This document shows positions 17,871 to 24,172 of a stretch of DNA of 42,569 nt, piece by piece (the stretch's first letter is position 1; the number at the start of each line of letters is the position of its first letter). The notes under the pieces are model-generated. The model searched no databases, was not told where the DNA came from, and saw only the letters and a program-made list of their open reading frames with translations. Source of the DNA: a virus; IMG/VR virus record IMGVR_UViG_3300010430_000138, positions 1 to 42,569 of that record; one strand, written 5' to 3'. Position numbers and translations under genes: made by a program.

Positions 17871-17936
17871 GGGCGGTGCGAGTCTCCCCGGATCGGTCTG
17901 GTCCGGTCCGACTCTCCCTCGGCCAAGGTCCCGCCC
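17871..17936. terminator. Nested inverted repeat between convergent genes
   Basis: Three nested arms pair: GGGCGG (17871-17876) with CCGCCC (17931-17936), GAGTC (17880-17884) with GACTC (17910-17914), and CCGGA (17888-17892) with TCCGG (17902-17906) around a 9-base loop, with a symmetrical TCC/TCC internal loop. It fills the only space between the rightward tail operon and the leftward gene. No U-run follows on either strand, so bidirectional termination is plausible but unproven. Confidence 0.45.
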
Positions 17937-17941
17937 GAACA

Positions 17942-18307
17942 TTAGTGTCTCAGACTCACATTTGATGTCAAGCCCTGGGAGACATTCCAAGCACTCACGG
18001 TCATAAGCAGAGCCACGATTCCCCACCGGAGCCATCTCGCGGTTCGATCATGTCCGTTATGCCGTAGTAGGTAGAAGGCCCCCAAAACCACAGCTGTTCC
18101 GAGGGCTTTTTTCGCAGCCATGTGTTCTGTCATCCGGCTGTTTGCCTCGTAGCATGTCGGGCAGGCAGAGAGGGCGAAGCGCGTCGAGGCGTAATCGGCT
18201 GCGTTCATGGCTGTGACCCATACGATGTCTCGCTTGAATCCCTCTTGATCCCAGGCGAAAGCTGGGGTGGCGATCATCAGCACGAGCAAGGCAACAATCG
18301 TTCTCAT
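17942..18307 (-). CDS. Exported/membrane small protein on opposite strand
   Basis: A 121-aa protein, the only gene on the - strand. It has a clear Sec signal peptide (MRTIVALLVLMIATPAFA, then WDQEG), a middle with MNAADYASTRFALSACPTCY then EANSRM, and two hydrophobic helices near the C-terminus (KALGTAVVLGAFYLL and WGIVALLMTVSAW). The DxxxTxxAL...E-x-N pattern recalls DUF5658-like membrane proteins, at low certainty. I chose the second ATG (18305-18307) because GAGGGG sits 8 bases before it. Its own promoter and orientation suggest a separately expressed accessory (moron) gene. Confidence 0.65.
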   Translation of the reverse strand: MRTIVALLVLMIATPAFAWDQEGFKRDIVWVTAMNAADYASTRFALSACPTCYEANSRMTEHMAAKKALGTAVVLGAFYLLRHNGHDRTARWLRWGIVALLMTVSAWNVSQGLTSNVSLRH

Positions 18308-18329
18308 GGGTCTGTCCCCTCTCATGAAC

Positions 18330-18358
18330 AATATACGCCTTGACTAGCGCTAGGTCAA
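18330..18358 (-). promoter_or_regulatory. Sigma70-like promoter for the leftward gene
   Basis: On the - strand TTGACC (18353-18358) and TATATT (18330-18335) are separated by exactly 17 bases, each matching the consensus at 5 of 6 positions. The start point would fall about 15-20 bases before the ATG of the leftward gene. This is the best promoter I can see in the window and suggests host-polymerase expression independent of the late operon. Confidence 0.75.
18340..18358. promoter_or_regulatory. Palindromic operator candidate over the promoter
   Basis: The perfect 10-bp palindrome CTAGCGCTAG (18344-18353) is flanked by TTGA and TCAA arms with a one-base offset, making TTGAC...GTCAA. It occupies the spacer and -35 of the leftward promoter and begins with TTGACT, a possible -35 for rightward transcription toward 18376. 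Its place at the divergent start of the early block makes it a likely repressor or activator site. Confidence 0.5.
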
Positions 18359-18375
18359 TCGCTTACCTTTCGCTT

Positions 18376-18537
18376 ATGGCCAAGAACAGGGCGGCGGTCG
18401 GGATGGGAAAACTTCGCTGGAAGGGTAAGACCAAAGCCCAGCGACGGGCCCACATGAAGATGATGTCCGACAAGGCGGCTGCTGCCCGGAAGAAAAAGCG
18501 CCGACGGCCCCCTGCCCATGAGGAGGCTAAGCCATGA
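18376..18537 (+). CDS. Small highly basic protein (53 aa)
   Basis: The first gene of the rightward early block. It starts MAKNRAAVGMGKLRWKGKTK and contains a dense basic run (ARKKKRRRPP), suggesting nucleic-acid binding. ATG 18376 has no visible ribosome site; if the TTGACT at 18340 is a -35, transcription could begin almost at the ATG and give a leaderless message. It overlaps the next gene by 4 bases (ATGA). No family recognised. Confidence 0.55.
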   Translation: MAKNRAAVGMGKLRWKGKTKAQRRAHMKMMSDKAAAARKKKRRRPPAHEEAKP

Positions 18538-18797
18538 ACGAGCAGCATCAGAACGTGAACTTCTGCCTCGGCTCTTGGGGTCCTCAGCCCAACGATCACT
18601 ACGAGCCTGCGCGTGTGGTCGATCCTGCTGACTTGCTGACGGTGGATGACTGGCGGCAGCTGGCGCAGCGATGGGCGGCTCAGGCCATGGCAGAGATCAA
18701 GGCGGGCCATCCTGAGTTGGCGGGTGAGTACGCTCGCGGCGCCGCTCGGTTCTGTCTCCGCTACCAGTTTGCGGGAGGGCGCCCCGATGCCGAGTGA
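18534..18797 (+). CDS. Hypothetical early protein (87 aa)
   Basis: It starts at ATG 18534 with AGGAGG upstream, in an ATGA overlap. The body is mostly helical: VDDWRQLAQRWAAQAMAEIK and AGEYARGAARFCLRYQFAGG. No metal or catalytic motif and no membrane segment. Function unknown; coupling to its neighbours marks it as part of the early operon. Confidence 0.6.
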   Translation: MNEQHQNVNFCLGSWGPQPNDHYEPARVVDPADLLTVDDWRQLAQRWAAQAMAEIKAGHPELAGEYARGAARFCLRYQFAGGRPDAE

Positions 18798-18948
18798 AGG
18801 ACTGACGGAGTACCAGCAGAGATGCTGGGATACCTGCGAGGATCTTGTCTCGAGCAAGGACAAAGACACTCGGATCATGGGTGCGTTGCTTCTGTCTTGG
18901 ATGAGCATGCAGGAGCCGCTTGAGGTGGAGCAACCTGAGGGGGAGTGA
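18787..18948 (+). CDS. Hypothetical small protein (53 aa)
   Basis: A 53-aa frame from ATG 18787, preceded by GGGAGGG and overlapping the previous gene by 11 bases. Sequence MPSEGLTEYQQRCWDTCEDL then a helical stretch and an acidic end (PLEVEQPEGE). The stop overlaps the next ATG (TGATG). No family recognised. Confidence 0.5.
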   Translation: MPSEGLTEYQQRCWDTCEDLVSSKDKDTRIMGALLLSWMSMQEPLEVEQPEGE

Positions 18949-19154
18949 TGTCCTGGCCCCAGAAATCGCGTCTGCGTAAATGTTCTATCTGCCGCAAGCG
19001 GTTCAACCTCATTGACTGGGCGAACCACCAGGGGGCGCACCTCTCTCCAGAGGAGCGGGACCGGCTGGTGAGAGAGATGATCGAGAACAAGAGAAAGAAG
19101 CCTCTGCCTCCTGAGAAGGAAGTGTTCAAGGGCTTCACCGAGGAGGACAAGTAG
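18948..19154 (+). CDS. C2H2-type zinc-finger protein (68 aa)
   Basis: A single zinc-finger motif C-x2-C-x11-H-x3-H is seen in RKCSICRKRFNLIDWANHQG followed by AH, including the usual aromatic residue after the second Cys. The rest is basic and helical (ERDRLVREMIENKRKKPLPP). It starts at ATG 18948 in a TGATG overlap with GAGGGGGAG upstream. It is probably a small nucleic-acid-binding regulator; that role is inferred from the motif. Confidence 0.6.
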   Translation: MSWPQKSRLRKCSICRKRFNLIDWANHQGAHLSPEERDRLVREMIENKRKKPLPPEKEVFKGFTEEDK

Positions 19155-19538
19155 ATGCCAAGCTACAGGGCCGTTTACTCAGGGGACTACCTGAAAGCCG
19201 AGGACATTCTCGGCAAGCGTATCCCCGTCACAATCGACACAATCGCACTGAAGGCGGTCCAGAAGGATGAGGACCCACAGTTGATTCTGAGCTTCGTCGG
19301 GAAGCAGAAGCAGTTGATTCTGAACAAGACGAATGCTCAGTCCATTGGGGACCTCTACGGAGACGACTATGATCATTGGGTGGGACGCAGCATCATGCTG
19401 TTCACTGTCCCGAACGTCTACCAGGGTAAGCCTGGGATTCGAGTGGACGCTCCCCCGGCTGGTCACGGGGGAGACGCGCATCCCGCTCCTCCCCCGCCAC
19501 CCGATCCACACACTGCGGACGACTCTGTCCCTTTCTGA
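19155..19538 (+). CDS. OB-fold-like protein with SSB-type C-terminal tip
   Basis: This 127-aa protein contains KTNAQSIGDLYGDDYDHWVG, a pattern common in a family of small phage proteins in replication and recombination regions, with strand-rich flanks. It ends in a flexible Gly/Pro/His linker and the acidic tip ADDSVPF, very like the DDDIPF tip with which single-strand DNA-binding proteins recruit partners. I infer a role in single-stranded DNA handling. It starts directly after the zinc-finger gene stop and precedes a NinB-like gene. Confidence 0.55.
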   Translation: MPSYRAVYSGDYLKAEDILGKRIPVTIDTIALKAVQKDEDPQLILSFVGKQKQLILNKTNAQSIGDLYGDDYDHWVGRSIMLFTVPNVYQGKPGIRVDAPPAGHGGDAHPAPPPPPDPHTADDSVPF

Positions 19539-19545
19539 TTGACCG

Positions 19546-19950
19546 ATGGTTGAAGCAGTCTTTACGGGAGTGGTCAGAGCGGGACGTTTCGTACCGGACG
19601 ACGCACCTCGGTTCGCGGGACGTATGGCCCGCCTGGAAGGACGGCGTGTTCGTGCCTCTTTTCGGCGGGAAACCACGGGACGAACCATGAGCCAGAACCG
19701 TTACTACTGGGGTGTGGTTCTGGCGACCCTGTCTGAGTGGTGTGGGCACGAACCGGAGGAGCTCCACGACTATCTAAAGCGTTACCACCTGGACCCTGTG
19801 CGACGGGAGTTTCCGACAGGGCTTTCCATGAGGATTGTCCCATCTACCACGAATCTGGCGGTGGAGGAGTTCTCGGGTTACGTCGATAAGGTGGTCCAGT
19901 GGGCCGCAGAGCAGGGTGTGAACGTCCCCAGCCCGGACGAGGTGGCCTGA
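19546..19950 (+). CDS. NinB-like recombination protein
   Basis: This 134-aa protein carries the NinB-type core RTMSQNRYYWGVVLATLSEW, followed by an ELHDYLKRYHL stretch and then STTNLAVEEFSGYVDKVVQW and AAEQGVNVPSP. In lambda, NinB (Orf) binds single-stranded DNA and helps RecFOR-type recombination. The pairing with an SSB-tipped neighbour supports this. The first roughly 40 residues (MVEAVFTGVVRAGRFVPDDA) form the usual short beta entry. The stop overlaps the next ATG (TGATG). Confidence 0.7.
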   Translation: MVEAVFTGVVRAGRFVPDDAPRFAGRMARLEGRRVRASFRRETTGRTMSQNRYYWGVVLATLSEWCGHEPEELHDYLKRYHLDPVRREFPTGLSMRIVPSTTNLAVEEFSGYVDKVVQWAAEQGVNVPSPDEVA

Positions 19951-20192
19951 TGTACTACTTCCCCACCCGTCAAGATTTCACTCCGCTCCGTAGAGCACTG
20001 CGAGAGACCGAGCGTTTGTTGGGTGGTCTGTCTCGTTGGTCGCGGGAGCCTCCAAACATCAGCGACCGCGAGCGGGCCCTTTTACAGAGGGGGGTGCTTA
20101 CAGGCGAAACGAGTTTACCGAAGTTGGCTGGGTCGGGGGGCTTGAGTACCTCTAAGCAAGGGGATGCCCCCCGGCCCACTTCGGAGGAGTGA
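19950..20192 (+). CDS. Hypothetical early protein (80 aa)
   Basis: It starts at ATG 19950 (TGATG overlap, GAGGTGG upstream). The first half is helical and basic (MYYFPTRQDFTPLRRALRET), the second half is Gly/Ser/Lys-rich and looks disordered. No motif recognised. Confidence 0.5.
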   Translation: MYYFPTRQDFTPLRRALRETERLLGGLSRWSREPPNISDRERALLQRGVLTGETSLPKLAGSGGLSTSKQGDAPRPTSEE

Positions 20193-20193
20193 C

Positions 20194-20358
20194 ATGGCTC
20201 TGGCGTTGCTGTACATCATCGGGGGATTGCTTCTCGCAGCCGGGTCTGGGCTGGTCATCGTGGCGCTGTTGCATCTTGAGGTTCGGGAACGGGAGGGCTA
20301 TGTTTCGCAGGGCTGGAAGGTTACCCATGAGAAGGAGGACGGATGCCAGAGCAAATGA
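20194..20358 (+). CDS. Single-pass membrane protein (54 aa)
   Basis: A 54-aa protein with one strong membrane helix (LALLYIIGGLLLAAGSGLVI) followed by a charged cytoplasmic-type tail. ATG 20194 has GGAGGAG upstream. The stop lies inside the next gene. Small early membrane proteins often act in exclusion or lysis timing, but nothing here decides it. Confidence 0.55.
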   Translation: MALALLYIIGGLLLAAGSGLVIVALLHLEVREREGYVSQGWKVTHEKEDGCQSK

Positions 20359-20780
20359 TGTTATCCCAAGGCGTTCCAAGCCGTTCTAATGGGGTGTGCA
20401 TCTGTCCCCAGTGCCAGAGGCCGTTCAAGCCCTACAAACGCTGTACAGACCAAATCTGGTGCTCGTCTGAATGTCGGACAAGGCATTGGAAGATTGAGCA
20501 TGACGTGCTCAAGGCCCCGGTCCAGAATCCAGACAAGATGACCCGAGCGGAGAACGTCCTGGCGCGGCTAAGGAAAGGATCTTGTACTGGGCTGGAGCTA
20601 TTAAAGGCTGGGGGCGGGACGTGCTACCGAGATCAGGTGTGTGCTCTACGGAGGATGGGGCACAACATCCTGGGGTCGCGGCCGTGGAAACGACCTGACG
20701 GCAGCGCTGGGGGGCAGGTTCCACAGACGGACGAGGGCTGGGACCAATACCGACTGGCCTCTGAGGGCGAGGGGGAGTGA
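20343..20780 (+). CDS. Zinc-ribbon protein with helical C-terminus
   Basis: This 145-aa protein has four spaced cysteines (C-x-C-P-x-C ... C-S-S-E-C) in VCICPQCQRPFKP and IWCSSECRTRH, forming a probable zinc ribbon near residues 18-46. Residues about 66-110 (RAENVLARLRKGSCTGLELL ... RDQVCALRRMGHNI) resemble a winged-helix turn used for DNA binding. AAGGAGGA precedes ATG 20343. It overlaps both neighbours. A DNA-binding regulator is plausible, not proven. Confidence 0.55.
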   Translation: MPEQMMLSQGVPSRSNGVCICPQCQRPFKPYKRCTDQIWCSSECRTRHWKIEHDVLKAPVQNPDKMTRAENVLARLRKGSCTGLELLKAGGGTCYRDQVCALRRMGHNILGSRPWKRPDGSAGGQVPQTDEGWDQYRLASEGEGE

Positions 20781-21727
20781 GCATTCGGCAGGAGTACGCC
20801 GAACGCATCCGGGCGTTGCGGGCCGCTTCTGTAGAAGCGTTTGTCGCTACCGGCCAGGAGCTGCTTCGAGCCAAGGATGAGTTACCCCACGGCGAGTTTG
20901 AGGGGCTAGTGCGGGAGGACTTGGGGTGGAGCAGGGCCACGTCAGCTCGGCTTATGGAGATAGCTCGGCACCCCATCATCTCAGATGTAGCACATGTGCG
21001 ACATTTGCCTCCCGCGTGGGGAACACTCTACAAGCTGACTCGCCTTGATAACGAGGTGCTCGAGTCCGCCCTGGGTTCCGGCGCGGTTCATCCCGGCTTA
21101 GAGCGAAAGGACGTGGCGGCGCTGGGGCCGGCTGAGTCCCTGCCGCCGCAGATTGTAGGCCGTACCGAGACTGTCAAGAAGTTGGAGTCCCTGATTGCAG
21201 CAGGGAGGCGGTACGGCACGGTCTATGCCGATCCGCCGTGGGCCTACAGCAATCAGGGCACGCGAGCGGCAACCAGCAACCACTACGGCACGGAATCCAT
21301 CGAGTACATCGCAGGGCTTCCGGTCAGTCAGCTCGCAGCAGAGAACGCGCATCTCCACCTCTGGACGACAAACGCCTTTCTCTTCGACGCTCGCCGGGTC
21401 ATGGAGGCGTGGGGCTTTGAGTACAAGTCTTGTTTCGTCTGGGTCAAGCCGCAGATGGGGATAGGAAACTACTGGCGCGTGTCTCACGAGTTCATGCTGC
21501 TCGGCGTGCGTGGCTCTACGCCATTTGGGGACCGGGGCCTGATGAGTTGGGCGCGGATGGATAGGACGAAACACAGCGCGAAACCGGAGTCAGTGCGCCG
21601 AATGATAGAAGCGGCAAGTCCCGGGCCCCGCCTAGAATTGTTCGGGCGCCGCAAGATGGTGGGCTGGACTGTTTGGGGGGACCAGATCGAGGGGTCACTC
21701 TTCGTGGAGGCCGAATCCATTGACTGA
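20777..21727 (+). CDS. DUF3102 + MT-A70 adenine methyltransferase
   Basis: A 316-aa two-domain protein. Residues about 5-65 (EYAERIRALRAASVEAFVAT then GQELLRAKDELPHGEF) match the DUF3102-type helical domain. Residues about 145-310 are an MT-A70-family N6-adenine methyltransferase, with the catalytic ADPPWAYSN (DPPW at 152-155), LHLWTTNAFLFDA and ELFGRRKMVGWTVWG. It starts at GTG 20777 with GAGGGGGA upstream. It would methylate adenine in phage DNA, probably as protection or regulation. A PD-(D/E)XK-like gene overlaps its end, resembling a restriction-modification pair in layout. Confidence 0.85.
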   Translation: MSIRQEYAERIRALRAASVEAFVATGQELLRAKDELPHGEFEGLVREDLGWSRATSARLMEIARHPIISDVAHVRHLPPAWGTLYKLTRLDNEVLESALGSGAVHPGLERKDVAALGPAESLPPQIVGRTETVKKLESLIAAGRRYGTVYADPPWAYSNQGTRAATSNHYGTESIEYIAGLPVSQLAAENAHLHLWTTNAFLFDARRVMEAWGFEYKSCFVWVKPQMGIGNYWRVSHEFMLLGVRGSTPFGDRGLMSWARMDRTKHSAKPESVRRMIEAASPGPRLELFGRRKMVGWTVWGDQIEGSLFVEAESID

Positions 21728-22322
21728 CGTTTATCGAGAATGCAAGGACTTTGGCGATCGGTTGGTACAAATCCTCAAGGTTCCATTGTCCCGAAGCTAT
21801 CTAGTGGAGAACATGATTTCTCGGGACGCTCAGTTACGGGACGGCGATTTGCGCGTAACGGCACTGAACGGAACATCTCCCTTCCTGGGCAGGCAAGCGA
21901 ACATCGAGGTCAAGGGCGAATGGCAGCACACGGGTAATCTATTCATTGAGGTGTTCAGCAATAAGAGGCTGCGTCGCCTTGGCTGGTTGTTCAATTTGCT
22001 CAGATGCGATGAGCTCCTCTATGGATTCCATGACGAGCAGATTTTGTATTGCCTCAACTTCGGGCAGTTGTGGGGCTGGTGCTGGTCGAAGCAAGGCAGA
22101 AAGCACGATTTGCGCGATCGTGGAAGGCCGAATATTTACAACTATCCGCTGGTTAAACAGAAGAAGTACGAGCAAGCAAACGATACATGGGGAGCGCTCG
22201 TGCCTGTCCACCACCTGAAGGCAGACGGGGCGATTCAGTCGGTGCGCGACTTAGGCCTAGTGGAGAAGTGGACGCAGAAGAGTCCGGCCCCGGTATTTGG
22301 CCAGCAGTCGCTCTTTTCTTGA
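21720..22322 (+). CDS. PD-(D/E)XK nuclease-like protein
   Basis: A 200-aa protein from TTG 21720, overlapping the methyltransferase by 8 bases. The core reads FGDRLVQIL, RDGDLRVTAL, then ANIEVKGEWQHTGNLFIEVF; the spaced Asp plus E-V-K followed by TGNLFIE is the arrangement of a PD-(D/E)XK fold common in phage resolvase- and restriction-like proteins. The C-terminal half (YNYPLVKQKKYEQANDTWGA) is less clear. Partnership with the adjacent methyltransferase is suggestive. I have not confirmed all catalytic positions. Confidence 0.55.
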   Translation: MTDVYRECKDFGDRLVQILKVPLSRSYLVENMISRDAQLRDGDLRVTALNGTSPFLGRQANIEVKGEWQHTGNLFIEVFSNKRLRRLGWLFNLLRCDELLYGFHDEQILYCLNFGQLWGWCWSKQGRKHDLRDRGRPNIYNYPLVKQKKYEQANDTWGALVPVHHLKADGAIQSVRDLGLVEKWTQKSPAPVFGQQSLFS

Positions 22323-22336
22323 GAGGGGGAGTAGCT

Positions 22337-22471
22337 ATGGCTAGAGGTTTGATGCTGACGCGGAAGGGCCAGAACTTCATGCTTGAACTAGAGCGGGCGG
22401 GGGTGATTCGAAAGCGGAGTTGGTGGGTCCGGTTGAATCATTGGGTGCGCTTTGGCATTCCGTTGTGGTAG
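22337..22471 (+). CDS. Small basic protein (44 aa)
   Basis: A short frame with GAGGGGGA 8 bases before ATG 22337. It starts MARGLMLTRKGQNFMLELER and ends in an aromatic, basic stretch (RSWWVRLNHWVRFGIPLW). No family recognised. It is the last likely coding sequence before the long non-coding block. Confidence 0.45.
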   Translation: MARGLMLTRKGQNFMLELERAGVIRKRSWWVRLNHWVRFGIPLW

Positions 22472-22487
22472 CATGTCCCTAACGAAC

Positions 22488-23133
22488 GAAAGCCCGCCGC
22501 AGGAGTTAGCTGCTGACGGGCTTGGAGCACCTGAATGCACCAGGCACCCAACGGGACGTTCCCAATTTACAGCCTGTGTAGTGGTGCGTCAAGCCCTTTC
22601 GCACTATCCCTTGCGGTGGAGGGAGGTTCAAAGAAGCAGGGTAGCGGGGATAAACCCGCCGGGCCACAGGGGAGGCTCCCTGAGCCGTCATCCCTTGAGA
22701 GTCCCCGACCGCTATGCTCAGGTAAAGTCGGTTGCCGGTGTGAATCCGGCCCCTGTTTCTTTGAGCCCCCCTCCCACAGTCTTATCCGGCTGGCCGAGTG
22801 GGGCGTACAAGCGAACCGGGTCATCCAACCGAAAGAGGGTTCACCCTCGGTTGGTTTCATGGAGCAGTACCATCCGCGGAAGCGGTGCCCCGCTAGCCCC
22901 GAGGGCAGAAGGCCACCCAAGGCCCGAAGTGGTACAGGTGAAATATCGGGGGATGAGCCGACCCGGTACTGCTCCATCAAGCCAACCGGGGGGTTTTCCG
23001 GGCAACGGGCACAGGTCGTGTGCATTACCTCAACGCCCCGGTCCACAAGCGACACCAAAGCAACCCTCGTATAAGGCTGGGGGCCTCGCAAGCCCCAAGG
23101 ATGGCGAATCGGTCGGCGACAGATTAAGTCGCA
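22488..23133 (+). ncRNA. Large structured non-coding RNA candidate
   Basis: About 650 bases hold no protein-like frame but many complementary segments. A 21-bp helix joins 22621-22641 to 22751-22775 (two G-U pairs, one 4-C bulge) and encloses hairpins 22644-22659, 22674-22686, 22705-22731 and 22734-22750. A second long helix joins 22848-22871 to 22965-22988 (23 of 24 pairs, 13 uninterrupted) and encloses a GNRA-type hairpin (22874-22885, loop GGAA). Further hairpins are at 22490-22523, 22825-22854, 22998-23041 and 23116-23132. The G-U pairs only work on the + strand. Size, ornate layout and phage early-region location recall GOLLD- or ROOL-type giant RNAs, but I cannot assign a class. The GGTTGG at 22849-22854 can pair with either of two CCAACC segments, so alternative folds are possible. 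Confidence 0.7.
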
Positions 23134-23347
23134 AGGGATGAGGTGTGTGATGACGACCAACTACGTGCCGTGCGCGAAGTGTGGGAAGCCGGCGAAGGCT
23201 CTGAGCCATTACGTCCCGCCCGTGACGTGGAACGGGGGGCTCGTCTGTGTTGACTGCACCCGTGAGCTCCAGGGGAGGGAGCGGCGGCCTGATGGTGGCC
23301 TCCCGGCCCAGTCGCAGCAGGGGTACTTCGGCAAGGGATGAGGTGTG
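23131..23347 (+). repeat. 17-bp direct repeats carrying ribosome sites
   Basis: GCAAGGGATGAGGTGTG occurs at 23131-23147 and again at 23331-23347, exactly 200 bp apart. The second copy ends in the GTG start of the MazG-like gene; in the first copy the same GTG is followed at once by TGA and translation can start 5 bases later at ATG 23150. The arrangement looks like a duplicated translation-initiation segment bracketing one small gene. Confidence 0.65.
23150..23341 (+). CDS. Small zinc-ribbon protein (63 aa)
   Basis: It starts MTTNYVPCAKCGKPAKALSH and has two C-x2-C pairs (CAKC and CVDC), a compact zinc ribbon, then a basic and Gly/Gln-rich tail. GAGGTG (in the 17-bp repeat) precedes ATG 23150. 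Function unknown; likely nucleic-acid or protein binding. Confidence 0.55.
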   Translation: MTTNYVPCAKCGKPAKALSHYVPPVTWNGGLVCVDCTRELQGRERRPDGGLPAQSQQGYFGKG

Positions 23348-23623
23348 CCCTTGATTGAGACAAAGGCTTCGCTGGTGTGGCGCAAGGGAGATGCTGTCGC
23401 AGGCGAAGTTCTGCGCGAGTTGCTCCGTGCCGTCGAGAAGTTCACACCCTTCCACAGCGGGCATGAGGGTTACGCGGTCATCCTGGAGGAGCTCGATGAG
23501 CTCTGGGATGAGGTGAAGAAACGTCCGAGCGAGAGAAATACGCAGAAGATGCGGGGCGAAGCCGTACAGGTTGCGGCTATGGCGATCCGGTTCATCACGG
23601 ATGTTTGTGAGAAGGAAGAATGA
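23345..23623 (+). CDS. MazG-like nucleotide pyrophosphohydrolase
   Basis: A 92-aa helical protein from GTG 23345. The core HEGYAVILEELDELWDEVKK (E-E-L-D-E-x-W-D-E, with paired E-x2-E metal ligands) and the later RGEAVQVAAMAIRFITDVCE with E-A-V-Q-V-A-A-M match small all-alpha NTP pyrophosphohydrolases of the MazG superfamily. Such proteins hydrolyse non-canonical or alarmone-related nucleotides and are common in phages. The stop overlaps the next gene by 4 bases. Confidence 0.7.
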   Translation: MPLIETKASLVWRKGDAVAGEVLRELLRAVEKFTPFHSGHEGYAVILEELDELWDEVKKRPSERNTQKMRGEAVQVAAMAIRFITDVCEKEE

Positions 23624-24117
23624 GCGCCGGCCTTTTGTTCCCCGAGTTGGCTCCTGCGGTTACGCCGGCTCGGACGTACTCCCGGGTTCTTACGGTTCAG
23701 ATGAACGGCAAGGGCGTCCTGGACTGTGACACGGTGAAGGGGTGTACCTCGGGCATGGCTGTCTACCCGGACGGTGGCTGTTATGGGGAGTGCTATGCGG
23801 CCAAGGGAGCGACCCGGAGCGGGATTGATTTCTCGGTGAGCGTCAGTCGGAAGCTTATGGACCGGGAGCACATTGCGACAGTTATTCATGAGATGCGGAA
23901 GCATTCTGTGGGTTGGTATCGGGTCGGCGTGGCGGGTGACCCGTGCCACGACTGGGACGGGACCATGTCGTCCCTGCGGGTGCTCAGATATGCTGGCAAG
24001 ACCCCGGTGGTCATCACCAAGCACTGGCGACCGCTCGAGGATAGACACATCGAATTCGATAGGCGGAGGGAAGCTGGTGTCCCTGCACAGTGGTGCAGCT
24101 TTTCTTGGGCGGTGTGA
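23620..24117 (+). pseudogene. Truncated DUF5131/Gp37-like protein
   Basis: This 165-aa frame has DCDTVKGCTSGMAVYPDGGC then YGECYAAKGA, RVGVAGDPCHDWDGT and AGKTPVVITKHWRPL, which match the first half of a longer phage family (about 300 aa; cysteine-containing, related in pattern to DUF5131/Gp37-Gp68 and SPL-like proteins). It stops just after QWCSFSWA. In the other frame immediately downstream lies RCDACPDQCGTTG (about 24105-24145), which looks like the lost C-terminal Cys cluster. I infer an internal deletion with a junction near 24108. It may still give a short product. Confidence 0.6.
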
Positions 24118-24172
24118 TGCCTGCCCGGACCAGTGCGGTACGACAGGGAAAGAACCGAGGGAGGCCGTCTCG

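Noticed and set aside
22734-22750. Cobalamin-riboswitch-like GGTGTGAATCC
   Set aside because: The downstream CCCGCxACTG-type B12 box and other conserved parts are missing; it is better read as a hairpin in the larger RNA.
22784-22855. tRNA-like stretch (GGCCGAGTGG followed by GGGTTCACCC)
   Set aside because: The T-arm-like part is a 4-base loop hairpin, there is no anticodon arm and no acceptor pairing.
22488-23133. Retron, group I or group II intron
   Set aside because: No reverse transcriptase or intron core motif (such as the P7/R-S elements or domain V) is visible.
22452-23141. 229-codon + strand frame and a 197-codon - strand frame over the RNA region
   Set aside because: Composition is not protein-like, there is no family signal, and the DNA has strong complementarity that explains the open frames as GC-rich structure.
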